This document shows positions 17,556 to 25,995 of a stretch of DNA of 64,000 bases, piece after piece. Location: positions 62,001 through 126,000 of the forward strand of contig NZ_JARHTP010000006.1 in assembly GCF_029223485.1 (NCBI RefSeq). The letters are read 5' to 3'. The position numbers were made by a program, and so were the translations under genes. The notes under the pieces were generated by a model. It was not told where the DNA came from, ran no database searches, and saw only the letters and a list, made by a program, of their open reading frames with translations. How positions within the stretch are numbered: position 1 is the stretch's first letter; the number at the start of each line of letters is the position of its first letter. The DNA comes from Streptomyces coacervatus (lineage in GTDB: Bacteria > Actinomycetota > Actinomycetes > Streptomycetales > Streptomycetaceae).

Positions 17556-17562
17556 CTATTCA
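17556..17562. promoter_or_regulatory. CTATTCA half-site in lyase/ABC divergent region
   Basis: The 7-mer CTATTCA, identical to part of the left arm of the hutU inverted repeat, occurs once in the 91-bp region between the divergent lyase and ABC starts, beside TTGACA (17549-17554). No second arm is visible. A shared regulator is possible but weakly supported. Confidence 0.2.
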
Positions 17563-17611
17563 GCTACCAAGAACTCTGCATGACGTTATACAGCCGGGCA
17601 AGGGACAACTC

Positions 17612-18646
17612 ATGATCCAGTTCGACGCGGTCCACAAGCGCTTCCCCAACGGCACGACAGCAGTCCACGACCTCTCCCTGGAAATGCCGGAAGGGGGCGT
17701 GACGGTCCTCGTCGGATCCTCCGGTTGCGGCAAGACGACCACCCTGCGGATGATCAACCGCATGGTGGAGCCGACCTCCGGGACCATCCGGGTCGGCGGC
17801 AAGGACGTCACGCGGCAGGACGCCGCCGAGCTGCGCCGCTCCATCGGGTACGTCATCCAGCAGTCGGGCCTCTTCCCGCACCGCACGGTGCTCGACAACA
17901 TCGCCACCGTGCCGCTGCTGCTCGGCCACGGCCGCCGCAGGGCGCGGGCCCGCGCGGCCGAGCTGCTGGAGACCGTCGGCCTCACCGCCGAGGCCGGCAA
18001 GCGCTACCCCCACCAGCTCTCCGGCGGCCAGCAGCAGCGCGTGGGCGTGGCCCGCGCACTCGCCGCCGACCCGCCGGTGCTCCTCATGGACGAGCCGTTC
18101 GGCGCGGTCGACCCGGTCGTCCGCACCCAGCTCCAGGACGAACTCCTGCGCCTCCAGAAGGAGTTGAGCAAGACCATCGTCTTCGTCACCCACGACATCG
18201 ACGAGGCGGTACGGCTCGGCGACCAGATCGCGATCTTCCGCACCGGCGGCCACCTGGTCCAGTGCGCCACCCCCGCCGAGCTCCTCGCCCGCCCCGCCGA
18301 CGACTTCGTGGCCGACTTCCTGGGCGCCGAGCGCGGCCTGAAGCTGCTCTCACTGAAGACCCTCGCGGCCGTCCCGCAGGGCCCGGCCCCCGAGGGCGGC
18401 GCCTGGACCCTCGTACTCGACGAGGCGGACAAGCCGCTGCACTGGGCGTCGAAGGACACCGAGCTCCCCGTACGGCCGCTCAAGGACACCGACTCCCTGC
18501 TCTCGGCGCTCAACGAGTCCGTCGCCTCCCCCGCCGGCCTGGTCGCCCGCGTCGACGCGGACGGCGTCCTCACCGGCGTCACCTCCCGCGACGACATCCA
18601 CGAGCACGCAGGGCAGGCACACACGGAAGCCCGGGTGGCCGCATGA
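17612..18646 (+). CDS. Osmoprotectant-type ABC transporter ATP-binding protein (OpuCA/ProV family)
   Basis: 344 residues. Walker A GSSGCGKTT, Q-loop QQSGLFPHRT, signature LSGGQQQR, Walker B VLLMDEPF and the H-loop VTHDIDEA are intact. The C-terminal ~95 residues form a CBS-like regulatory extension (VRPLKDTDSLLSALNES, ARVDADGVLTGVTSRDDI), as in OpuA/OpuC ATPases that import quaternary amines. ATGA overlap with the permease downstream. The same subfamily includes the EgtV ATPases of ergothioneine importers, so the substrate need not be an osmolyte. Confidence 0.92.
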   Translation: MIQFDAVHKRFPNGTTAVHDLSLEMPEGGVTVLVGSSGCGKTTTLRMINRMVEPTSGTIRVGGKDVTRQDAAELRRSIGYVIQQSGLFPHRTVLDNIATVPLLLGHGRRRARARAAELLETVGLTAEAGKRYPHQLSGGQQQRVGVARALAADPPVLLMDEPFGAVDPVVRTQLQDELLRLQKELSKTIVFVTHDIDEAVRLGDQIAIFRTGGHLVQCATPAELLARPADDFVADFLGAERGLKLLSLKTLAAVPQGPAPEGGAWTLVLDEADKPLHWASKDTELPVRPLKDTDSLLSALNESVASPAGLVARVDADGVLTGVTSRDDIHEHAGQAHTEARVAA

Positions 18647-19284
18647 CCATCGACTGGTCGTGGATCGGCGACCACACCGACGACCTCACCAGCCTGACGC
18701 TCTCCCACCTCCAGGCCGCCATGACGGCAGTCTTCTTCGGCGTCCTGATCTCCCTCCCCCTCGCCGTGATCGCGCACCGGGTCCGCCCCCTGCGCGGCTT
18801 CCTGCTCGGCTTCTCGAACATCCTGTTCACGATCCCGTCGATCGCGATCTTCGTGCTCCTGCTGCCGATCAGCGGCCTGACCCGCACCACGACCGTCATC
18901 GGCCTGACGGTCTACACCCTGGTGGTGCTGCTGCGGAACACGGTCGAGGGCCTCGACTCGGTCCCCGCGAAGACCAAGGAGGCGGCCAAGGCGATGGGCA
19001 CGCGCCCCCTGCGCACGCTGCTCACCGTCGAGTTCCCGCTCGCGCTCCCCGTGATCATGGCGGGCGTCCGGATCGCGACGGTCATGTCGATCTCCCTGGT
19101 CTCCGTCGCGACCTACATCGGCGACGGCGGCCTCGGCCAGCTCTTCACCGACGGCTTCCAGCGCAACTTCCCGACCCCGGTGATCGTGGGCGTGGTCCTC
19201 ACCATCCTGCTCGCGGTGGTCGCGGACGCACTGCTGGTCGCCGTCCAATACGTCCTGACCCCGTGGCGGAGGCGGCGAGCCTGA
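18643..19284 (+). CDS. OpuC-type ABC transporter permease 1
   Basis: 213 residues with five to six hydrophobic helices (QAAMTAVFFGVLISLPLAVI, FTIPSIAIFVLLLPI, VIVGVVLTILLAVVADALLV). The EAA loop TKEAAKAMGTRPLRTLLTVEFPLALPVIMAG is typical of OpuCB/OpuCD. ATG 18643 overlaps the ATPase stop. No fused substrate-binding domain. Confidence 0.9.
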   Translation: MTIDWSWIGDHTDDLTSLTLSHLQAAMTAVFFGVLISLPLAVIAHRVRPLRGFLLGFSNILFTIPSIAIFVLLLPISGLTRTTTVIGLTVYTLVVLLRNTVEGLDSVPAKTKEAAKAMGTRPLRTLLTVEFPLALPVIMAGVRIATVMSISLVSVATYIGDGGLGQLFTDGFQRNFPTPVIVGVVLTILLAVVADALLVAVQYVLTPWRRRRA

Positions 19285-19285
19285 C

Positions 19286-19948
19286 ATGTTCGAACTCTTC
19301 AAGAACCTCGGCAAGTGGCTGACCAACGGCGCGAGTTGGGCCGGCTCGGACGGCATCGCCCACCGCCTCGCCGAGCACCTCCAGTACTCGCTCCTCGCGA
19401 CCCTCATCGCGGCCGCGATCGGCCTCCCCCTCGGCCTGCTGATCGGCCACACCGGCAAGGGCGCCTTCGTCGCGATCAACCTCGCCTCCTTCGGCCGCGC
19501 CCTGCCGACCGTAGGCCTGGTGGTCCTGGTCTTCCTGGCGGGCGGCCTGTCGATGCTGCCGGTCTACGTCGCCCTGGTCGCCCTCGCGGTCCCGGCGATC
19601 GTCACCAACACCTACGCCGGCATGACGGCCGTCGACCCGGATGTGAAGGACGCGGCGCGCGGCCAGGGCATGCGCGGCCACCAGGTCCTGTTCCAGGTCG
19701 AGTTGCCGCTCGCGCTCCCCCTGATCATGACGGGCCTGCGCCTCGCGCTCATCCAGGTCGTCGCCACCGCCACGATCGCCGCGTACGTCTCCTTCGGCGG
19801 CCTCGGCCGCTACGTCTTCGACGGCCTCGCCCAGCGCGACCTCGTGCAGGTGCTGGGCGGCGCGGTGCTGGTCGCCGTGGTCGCCGTGGTCCTGGACCTC
19901 GCGCTCTCCGCCCTCCAGCGCTTCCTCTTCCGCCACCGCACCGCATAG
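19286..19948 (+). CDS. OpuC-type ABC transporter permease 2
   Basis: 220 residues; helices include YSLLATLIAAAIGLPLGLLI, LVVLVFLAGGLSMLPVYVAL and VLVAVVAVVLDLAL. The coupling loop reads DAARGQGMRGHQVLFQVELPLA. Starts 1 nt after the stop of permease 1, so the two are coupled and probably form a heterodimeric channel. Confidence 0.9.
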   Translation: MFELFKNLGKWLTNGASWAGSDGIAHRLAEHLQYSLLATLIAAAIGLPLGLLIGHTGKGAFVAINLASFGRALPTVGLVVLVFLAGGLSMLPVYVALVALAVPAIVTNTYAGMTAVDPDVKDAARGQGMRGHQVLFQVELPLALPLIMTGLRLALIQVVATATIAAYVSFGGLGRYVFDGLAQRDLVQVLGGAVLVAVVAVVLDLALSALQRFLFRHRTA

Positions 19949-19981
19949 GCCACACAGACAACCGTTTAGGGAACCCAGAAC

Positions 19982-20911
19982 ATGAACCGACGCACCCTCC
20001 TCGGCGGCCTGTTCGCGGCCGCGTCCGTCCCTGCCCTCTCCGCGTGCGCGAGCGGCATCACGTCCCTCGACAGCCAGGGCTCCTCCTCCGGTGGCGGCGG
20101 CTCCAGCAAGGGCGGAGTCACCATCGGCACCGCCAACTTCACCGAGAACCAGGTACTGGGCTACCTCTACGCCGCCGTACTCCAGCAGGCCGGCGTGAAG
20201 GTGAAGGTCCGCCCCAACCTCGGCACCCGCGAGATCGTGATCCCCGCGCTCAAGGCGGGCGACATCGACCTGCTGCCCGAGTACCAGGGCGCCCTCCTCA
20301 ACTACCTGGCCCCGAAGGACACCTCCGCGGAGCCGGGCACCATGCAGAACGCGCTCACGCTGGCGATGCCCAGCGGCCTCCAGGTGCTGCCGTACGGCCA
20401 GGCGGCCGACTCCGACTGCTTCGTCGTCACCCGGGCGACCGCGCGGAAGTACGGCCTGACCTCCCTCGCCGACCTGCAGAAGCAGAACGGCAAGCTGGTC
20501 ATCGGCGCGGCCCCCGAGGTGAAGAAGCGCCAGGTCGGCGCGGTCGGCCTCAAGGACGTCTACGGCGTGGAGTTCAAGGAGTTCAAGTCGCTCGACTCCG
20601 ACGGCCCGCTGGTCAAGGGCGCCCTGAAGAAGGGCGATGTGGACGTGGCGAACCTCTTCACCACCGACACCGACATCGCGGCCAACGGCTGGGTGGTGCT
20701 GACCGACCCGAAGAACCTCATCCCCAGCCAGCACATCGTCCCGCTCATCGCCGACCGCAAGGCCGACGACAAGGTCCGCAAGGCCCTCGCCAAGCTCGGC
20801 AACATCCTCACCACCGAGCAGCTCACCCAGCTCAACAGCCAGGTCGACAACGACAAGAAGGACCCGGAGGACGTGGCCAACACCTACGCCAAGCAGCACG
20901 GGCTGACCTGA
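19982..20911 (+). CDS. Lipoprotein substrate-binding protein, OpuCC/ProX-like
   Basis: 309 residues. Twin-arginine MNRRTLLGG and lipobox LSACAS give a lipid-anchored, possibly Tat-exported protein. After a Ser/Gly linker the type F binding fold begins at VTIGTANFTENQVLG; the ligand-site strand DIDLLPEYQGALLNYL is as in OpuC-family glycine betaine/choline binders. Fourth gene of the importer. The ligand box aromatics cannot be judged without a structure. Confidence 0.9.
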   Translation: MNRRTLLGGLFAAASVPALSACASGITSLDSQGSSSGGGGSSKGGVTIGTANFTENQVLGYLYAAVLQQAGVKVKVRPNLGTREIVIPALKAGDIDLLPEYQGALLNYLAPKDTSAEPGTMQNALTLAMPSGLQVLPYGQAADSDCFVVTRATARKYGLTSLADLQKQNGKLVIGAAPEVKKRQVGAVGLKDVYGVEFKEFKSLDSDGPLVKGALKKGDVDVANLFTTDTDIAANGWVVLTDPKNLIPSQHIVPLIADRKADDKVRKALAKLGNILTTEQLTQLNSQVDNDKKDPEDVANTYAKQHGLT

Positions 20912-21054
20912 CCGACCAGGGGATCAAGCAGGGGTATCGCGGGGTCGATGATCTGACGACGAATCAACCAAGTGTCGTTAAACGGGCACTCAGGGTGACT
21001 GATCGCATGCATACGGTGAACATGCGTTATTGGCACACCACCTGAGGAACCGTC

Positions 21055-21729
21055 ATGGCCTCGAACCGCAGGGCCTTTCTGACAGCCACGGCCGCCGTCG
21101 GCGCGCTGGCCGCCGCCCCCGCGTCGGCGGCCCCCGCCGAACCTGACGACCGCCCCCGCCCGACGACCGCCCCGGCCGCCCTGGCCGAACTGCTCGCCGG
21201 CAACCGGCGCTACGCCACCGGCCTGCCCCGCCACCCCGACGAGGGTCTCCTGCGCCGGCACACGCTCGCGGCCGGGCAGCACCCGTTCGCGGTGGTCGTC
21301 GGCTGCATCGACTCGCGGGTACCGCCGGAGCTGGTCTTCGACCAGGGGCTCGGGGACCTGCTCTGCATAAGGACGGCCGGCCAGGTGCTGGACGAGGCGG
21401 TCCTCGGATCCATCCAGTACGGCGTCGCGGAGCTGCACATCCCGCTGGTGCTGGTGCTCGGGCACGAGCGCTGCGGGGCCATCGCGGCGACGCTGGACCA
21501 TCTGCGCACGGGCGCCCGGGTCCCCGGCCACCTGGAGCTGCTGGTCGACGAGATCGCCCCGGCCGCCCTCCGCACCCGTTCGCTGCCCGGCGACTGGGCC
21601 GAACACACCATGCGGGCGAACACCATCTGGGTACGGGACGCGATCCGCGCTGATCCCGCGTTCGCGGCGGCCACGGTGACGGCGGCCAGGTTCGACCTGG
21701 ATACCGGGTTGGTGTCCCTGCTGCCCTGA
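21055..21729 (+). CDS. Exported beta-class carbonic anhydrase
   Basis: 224 residues. The N-terminus NRRAFLTATAAVGALAAAPASAA is a Tat-type signal. Zinc ligands are in VVGCIDSRVPPE and LVLGHERCGA (Cys, Asp, His, Cys pattern). It would interconvert CO2 and bicarbonate outside the membrane. A SulP transporter gene starts 54 nt downstream; carbonic anhydrase with SulP is a known bicarbonate-uptake pairing. GAGGAACCGTC precedes ATG. Confidence 0.9.
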   Translation: MASNRRAFLTATAAVGALAAAPASAAPAEPDDRPRPTTAPAALAELLAGNRRYATGLPRHPDEGLLRRHTLAAGQHPFAVVVGCIDSRVPPELVFDQGLGDLLCIRTAGQVLDEAVLGSIQYGVAELHIPLVLVLGHERCGAIAATLDHLRTGARVPGHLELLVDEIAPAALRTRSLPGDWAEHTMRANTIWVRDAIRADPAFAAATVTAARFDLDTGLVSLLP

Positions 21730-21783
21730 ACGACCACAACTCCCGCTTGAAACCCCCCACTTGAAGTCCACCTGAAGAGACCC

Positions 21784-23382
21784 ATGAACCCCCCTCGCCC
21801 GTCCCTCTCCGTCCTGCCCTCCGCCGCCGACCTCCGCTCCATGACCCGCGCCCCGCGGCGCGACCTCCTCTGCGGCCTCACCGTCGCCGTCGTCGCCCTC
21901 CCCCTCGCCCTCGGCTTCGGGGTCACCTCCGGGCTCGGTGCCACCTCCGGGCTGGTCACCGCGATCGTCGCCGGGGCGCTCGCCGCGCTCTTCGGCGGCA
22001 GCGCCCGCCAGGTCAGCGGCCCCACCGGCGCCATGACCGTCGTCCTCGTCCCGATCGTCCACCACTACGGCGCCGACGGCGTCCTCACCGTCGGCCTGCT
22101 CGCCGGGCTCATGCTGCTGGGGCTGGCCTTCGCCCGGGCCGGATCCGCCATGGCGTACGTGCCCGCGCCCGTGATCGCCGGGTTCACCATCGGCATCGCG
22201 GCGGTGATCGCCCTCCAGCAGGTGCCGAACGCGCTCGGCGTTCCGCTCCCGCACGGCGAGCAGGTCGCCGTCGTCGCGGCGCGGGCCGCCGAGGAGTTCG
22301 GGGCCGCCCCGCACTGGCCGGCCCTGCTGCTCGCCCTGGGTTCCGCCGCGCTGATGCTCGCGGGCGCCCGCTGGAAGCCCACGGTCCCCTTCTCCCTCGC
22401 GGCCGTCGCCGCGGCCGCCGTGGTGACCGAGGCCTTGCACCTCCACGTCACCCGCATCGGCCAGCTCCCGCCTTCCCTCCCGGCCCCCTCCCTCGCCTTC
22501 CTCGACGTCTCGCGCATCCCCACCCTGCTCGCGCCCGCAGCCGCGGTCGCCGCGCTGGCCGCCCTGGAGTCCCTCCTCTCCGCCTCCGTGGCCGACGGAA
22601 TGCGCCCGGGCGAGCGCCACGACCCCGGCAAGGAACTCTTCGGCCAGGGCATCGCCAACCTCGCGGCCCCGCTCTTCGGCGGCGTCCCGGCGACGGGCGC
22701 CATCGCGCGCACCGCGGTCAACGTCCGTACCGGCGCCTCCTCCCGGCTTGCCGCCCTCGCGCACGCCGTGATCCTCGCCGGGATCGTCGCGGTCGCCGCC
22801 CCGCTGGTGGGCCGCATCCCGCTGGCCGCGCTGGCGGGCGTGCTGCTCGCGACCGCCGTACGGATGGTGGAGACGGACGCGGTACGGGCCATGGCCCGCG
22901 CGACCCGCGGCGACGCCCTGGTCCTGGTCCTCACCGCGGCCTCGACGCTCGCCCTGGACCTGGTGCGGGCGGTGCTGATCGGGCTCGGCGTCTCGGTGCT
23001 GCTGGCCCTGCGGGCGGCGGTCCGCGGCACCTGCCTGACCCGGGCGGCCTCCGACGAGCTCCCGGGCCGGTGCAATGTGACATACCACTGCGCCGGTCCC
23101 CTCCTCTTCGCCGCCGCCCACCGCATCCGCCGCACCCTCGCCGACGTCGAAGGCGTCTCGGTGGTGGACCTGCGCCTGACCGGCCTGACCGCGGTGGACG
23201 CGACCGGCGCGCTGGCCCTGAAGGACGCGGTCGGCGACCTGCGCGCCCGCGGCATCGAGGTCAACATCACCGGCGTCGAGCACGGCCACCGCAGGGTCCT
23301 GGAATCACTGGGCGTCCTCGCGGCGAACCCGAGCAGGAACAGGGGGGCTAACCCCAGTGCGGCGACCGCCCCGGCTCCCTAA
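21784..23382 (+). CDS. SulP family anion/bicarbonate transporter with STAS domain
   Basis: 532 residues: about 10-12 hydrophobic helices from GLTVAVVALPLALGFGVTSG onward, the family motif GGVPATGAIARTAVNVRTGA at ~300, and a C-terminal STAS domain (VSVVDLRLTGLTAVDATGALALKDAV). Coupled to the upstream carbonic anhydrase, so bicarbonate is the likeliest substrate; sulfate cannot be excluded. Confidence 0.9.
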   Translation: MNPPRPSLSVLPSAADLRSMTRAPRRDLLCGLTVAVVALPLALGFGVTSGLGATSGLVTAIVAGALAALFGGSARQVSGPTGAMTVVLVPIVHHYGADGVLTVGLLAGLMLLGLAFARAGSAMAYVPAPVIAGFTIGIAAVIALQQVPNALGVPLPHGEQVAVVAARAAEEFGAAPHWPALLLALGSAALMLAGARWKPTVPFSLAAVAAAAVVTEALHLHVTRIGQLPPSLPAPSLAFLDVSRIPTLLAPAAAVAALAALESLLSASVADGMRPGERHDPGKELFGQGIANLAAPLFGGVPATGAIARTAVNVRTGASSRLAALAHAVILAGIVAVAAPLVGRIPLAALAGVLLATAVRMVETDAVRAMARATRGDALVLVLTAASTLALDLVRAVLIGLGVSVLLALRAAVRGTCLTRAASDELPGRCNVTYHCAGPLLFAAAHRIRRTLADVEGVSVVDLRLTGLTAVDATGALALKDAVGDLRARGIEVNITGVEHGHRRVLESLGVLAANPSRNRGANPSAATAPAP

Positions 23383-23414
23383 CGTGAGTTCCCATGACGG
23401 GAATGGAGACGGGG

Positions 23415-23843
23415 ATGGACGCGCGGGACGCCGAGCTCAAGAAGGAACTCAACGCCACCCTGCAGGCGCGCCGGGAACTGGGCGAGGAGTACGAGTCCGC
23501 GCTGGTCGACTCGTTCCTGGAGAAGGTCGACCAGCGCATCGACGGGGCGGTGGAGCGCCGGGTGCGCCGGCAGCTCGCCGAACAGCAGATGGTGGTGGCC
23601 CGGGGTTCCCGGGCGCCGAAGGCGACCGACTCCTGGGGCGAGCGCTTCGGCTTCGGCATCGTCTCGCTGGTCCTGGCGATCCCGCTGTCCGCGATCGGCG
23701 GCGGCATCGCCCACCTGCCCGGCCTGATGGCCGCCTGGGCGGGCATCGTCGGCGTCAACGCCTTCCAGGCCGCCCGCGCCAACCCCGGCCTGTTCGGCGG
23801 CCGTAGGCGCAAGTCCGCCCAGGACAGCGAGTGGGAGGAGTGA
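23415..23843 (+). CDS. Small membrane protein of unknown function
   Basis: 142 residues: charged helical N-terminus (DAELKKELNATLQARRELGEEYESALVD) probably coiled coil, then two hydrophobic segments (FGIVSLVLAIPLSAIGGGIA, LMAAWAGIVGVNAFQAA). I place the start at ATG 23415, which has GGAG 6 nt upstream; ATGs at 23394 and 23403 are in frame. Conserved type in Streptomyces as I recall; function unknown. Confidence 0.75.
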   Translation: MDARDAELKKELNATLQARRELGEEYESALVDSFLEKVDQRIDGAVERRVRRQLAEQQMVVARGSRAPKATDSWGERFGFGIVSLVLAIPLSAIGGGIAHLPGLMAAWAGIVGVNAFQAARANPGLFGGRRRKSAQDSEWEE

Positions 23844-23852
23844 CCCTCGGGG

Positions 23853-24614
23853 TCACACCTGCCGGGTCGGCAGCACCATGATCTGCCGCAGGTTGACGTG
23901 CCGGGGGCGGCTGGTGACGTAGGCGACGACATCGGCGAGTTCACCGGCCGCAAGTGCGCCGAACGCCTCCATCATCCCGCCGACCTGCTCCTGCATACCG
24001 TCGGCGAGATGCGAGACGATCTCGGTCTCCGTCACCCCCGGCTCGATGTTGGTGACCCGCACGTCCCGCGGCCCGAACTCGTCGCGCAGCATCGCCGAGA
24101 GGTGGGTGACCGCGGCCTTCGTCGCCCCGTACACGGCGAAGCCGGGGAAGCCGGTGAGGTGTGCGGCGATGGACGAGACGTTCACCAGGTCCGCGCTGCG
24201 GCCCTGCGCGGCGGCTTCCGTCAGGTCCTCGGCGAAGGCGCCGGTGACGCGCAGCACCCCGGTGACATTGGTGTCGATCATCCGCTGCCACTCGTCGACG
24301 CGCGCGGCCTCGATCGGGTTCGGCAGCATGACGCCGGCGTTGTTGACGACCAGGTCGACGGTCCCGTACGCCTCGTGGATCCGCTCCACGGCAGCCGCGA
24401 CGGATGCGTCGTCGGTGACATCGGCGGCCACGGCCAGCGCCTGTCCGCCGTCGGCCCGAATCTTCTCGACGCCTGCCTCCAGCCGCTCCGCGCGCCGCGC
24501 CAGCAGCGCGACCCTCGCCCCCTGCGCGGCCAGCGTCACGGCGACGGCCTCGCCGATCCCGCTCGCGGCCCCGGTGACGACGGCGGTACGGCCGGCCAGG
24601 TTCTCGTACGACAT
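23853..24614 (-). CDS. Short-chain dehydrogenase/reductase (SDR)
   Basis: 253 residues, classical SDR: nucleotide motif TGAASGIGEA, NNAGVM, catalytic Ser in NVSSIAAH, and YGATKAA providing the Tyr/Lys pair. Substrate unknown. Divergent from the HTH gene at 24782, a common regulator/target arrangement. Confidence 0.9.
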   Translation of the reverse strand: MSYENLAGRTAVVTGAASGIGEAVAVTLAAQGARVALLARRAERLEAGVEKIRADGGQALAVAADVTDDASVAAAVERIHEAYGTVDLVVNNAGVMLPNPIEAARVDEWQRMIDTNVTGVLRVTGAFAEDLTEAAAQGRSADLVNVSSIAAHLTGFPGFAVYGATKAAVTHLSAMLRDEFGPRDVRVTNIEPGVTETEIVSHLADGMQEQVGGMMEAFGALAAGELADVVAYVTSRPRHVNLRQIMVLPTRQV

Positions 24615-24709
24615 GGAAGTGCTCCTCGGAACGTCGGAAGGTCGGAGGGGAAGTCCGCCGGGGTGTCTCCCCGGCCTCCTCCACGACCCTCCGCCGTCCC
24701 GGCCGCCGT

Positions 24710-24734
24710 ACCCAGGGATGAGCTTTTCCTGGGT
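24710..24734. promoter_or_regulatory. Inverted repeat in SDR/regulator divergent promoter
   Basis: ACCCAGG (24710-24716) and CCTGGGT (24728-24734) form perfect 7-bp arms 11 nt apart between the divergent SDR and MmyB-type regulator genes. A third CCAGG follows at about 24744. Probable operator for the divergently encoded regulator. Confidence 0.4.
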
Positions 24735-24781
24735 CTGCCAGTACCAGGTTCCGCGCCCGGGACTCCCCTACGATCGAGCCC

Positions 24782-25633
24782 ATGGACGGGGATCTCGGAG
24801 ACTTCCTGCGCTCGCGCCGTGCCCGCATCCAGCCCGAGGACGTGGGGCTGCCCTCGTACGGCCGGCGCCGCGTCCCCGGGCTGCGCCGCGAGGAGGTGGC
24901 GCAGCTGGCCGGGGTGAGCGTCGACTACTACATCCGGCTGGAGCAGGGCCGCGGGCCCGGGGGCACCTCCCGGACGAAGTCCGGGGGAGTCTCGGACGCC
25001 GTCCTGGACTCCATCGCCCGCGTGCTGCGCCTGGACAAGACCGAGCACGCCTATCTGCTCTCGGTGGCCCGGCCGCCGAAGAAGGACGGGCGACGACGGA
25101 GCGCGCCCCGCGTCCGCCCGGGCGTCCAGCGGCTCCTCGACGGCATGGAGCGCACCCCGGCCTTCGTCCTCGGTCCCGCCATGGACGCCCTGGCCTGGAA
25201 CACCCTCGGCGACACCGTGCACGGCTTCGGCCGCATGCCTCCCGGCCGGCGCAATCTCGTCCGCCAGTTCTTCCTGGAATCCCAGGGCCGCGACCTCTAC
25301 GCCGACCGGGCCGTGGTCGCCGCCCAGTCCGTCGCCAATCTGCGACTGAGCGCGGGCGCCCACCCCGACGACCACCGGGTGCGCGACCTCATCGGCGAAC
25401 TCTCCCTCAAGAGCGAGGAATTCCGCCGCCTGTGGGCCGACCACCAGGTCAAGGCGTGCCTGTACGGCGTGAAACGCCTCCGGCACCCGGTGGCGGGCCT
25501 GCTGACCCTGCCGTACGAGTCCCTCACGCTCCCGGAGACACCGGAACAGACCCTGGTGGTCTACACACCGGAGCCGGGCTCGGAGACGGCGGAAAGGCTT
25601 GCGCTGCTGGGGAGTTGGGCGACAGCCCACTGA
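24782..25633 (+). CDS. XRE-family regulator with MmyB-like ligand-binding domain
   Basis: 283 residues. N-terminal HTH (LRREEVAQLAGVSVDYYIRLEQGR) and a C-terminal MmyB-like domain (PAFVLGPAMDALAWNTLGD, RNLVRQFFL, LWADHQVKACLYGVKRLRHP) that binds fatty-acid-like ligands in characterised relatives. These genes typically repress a divergent SDR. No Shine-Dalgarno precedes ATG 24782, but TACGAT lies exactly 7 nt upstream, suggesting a leaderless mRNA. Confidence 0.9.
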   Translation: MDGDLGDFLRSRRARIQPEDVGLPSYGRRRVPGLRREEVAQLAGVSVDYYIRLEQGRGPGGTSRTKSGGVSDAVLDSIARVLRLDKTEHAYLLSVARPPKKDGRRRSAPRVRPGVQRLLDGMERTPAFVLGPAMDALAWNTLGDTVHGFGRMPPGRRNLVRQFFLESQGRDLYADRAVVAAQSVANLRLSAGAHPDDHRVRDLIGELSLKSEEFRRLWADHQVKACLYGVKRLRHPVAGLLTLPYESLTLPETPEQTLVVYTPEPGSETAERLALLGSWATAH

Positions 25634-25678
25634 AGCGGAAAGAACTGAAGAAACCGGAAGAACCGGAAAGAAATATGC

Positions 25679-25731
25679 GCGGGGACCGCCGCACCCCCGT
25701 TGCCGGGGGGCGGGACGACGGCGGTCCCCGC
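25679..25731 (+). terminator. Stem-loop terminator after the MmyB-like regulator
   Basis: Perfect 13-bp arms, GCGGGGACCGCCG (25679-25691) and its complement (25719-25731), loop 27 nt. No U tract. The rest of the 362-bp gap to the convergent cystathionine beta-synthase gene (25634-25995) holds only further GC-rich repeats and no convincing gene. Confidence 0.6.
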
Positions 25732-25995
25732 GAGGGACGTCGACCGGGTCAGGCCAGGTCTTACGTCCGGGCGTCCATGGAGGTCCGGGAGCCGCTCCGG
25801 AGGTCCTTGGACGTTTCGGTGCCGGCTCGGGCGGGGAGCCGCTCCCGCCCTGCCGACACCCACTAATGTGCCGGACCCGTGTTAAGCGTGTGCTGCGCGG
25901 ACGTGACGCCCTCGTACCACTTCCGCGAAGTCGACCACTTCGGTGGGCAACCGGAAGTTCGCCTCCGGCACCGGCGGTTCACCGGACGTTTCCTG

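Noticed and set aside
20884..23289. 801-codon open frame on the minus strand opposite the carbonic anhydrase and SulP genes
   Set aside because: Composition (Gly/Gln/Asp/Arg-rich, no domains) is that of an antisense shadow in high-GC DNA; the plus-strand genes have clear motifs and ribosome-binding sites.
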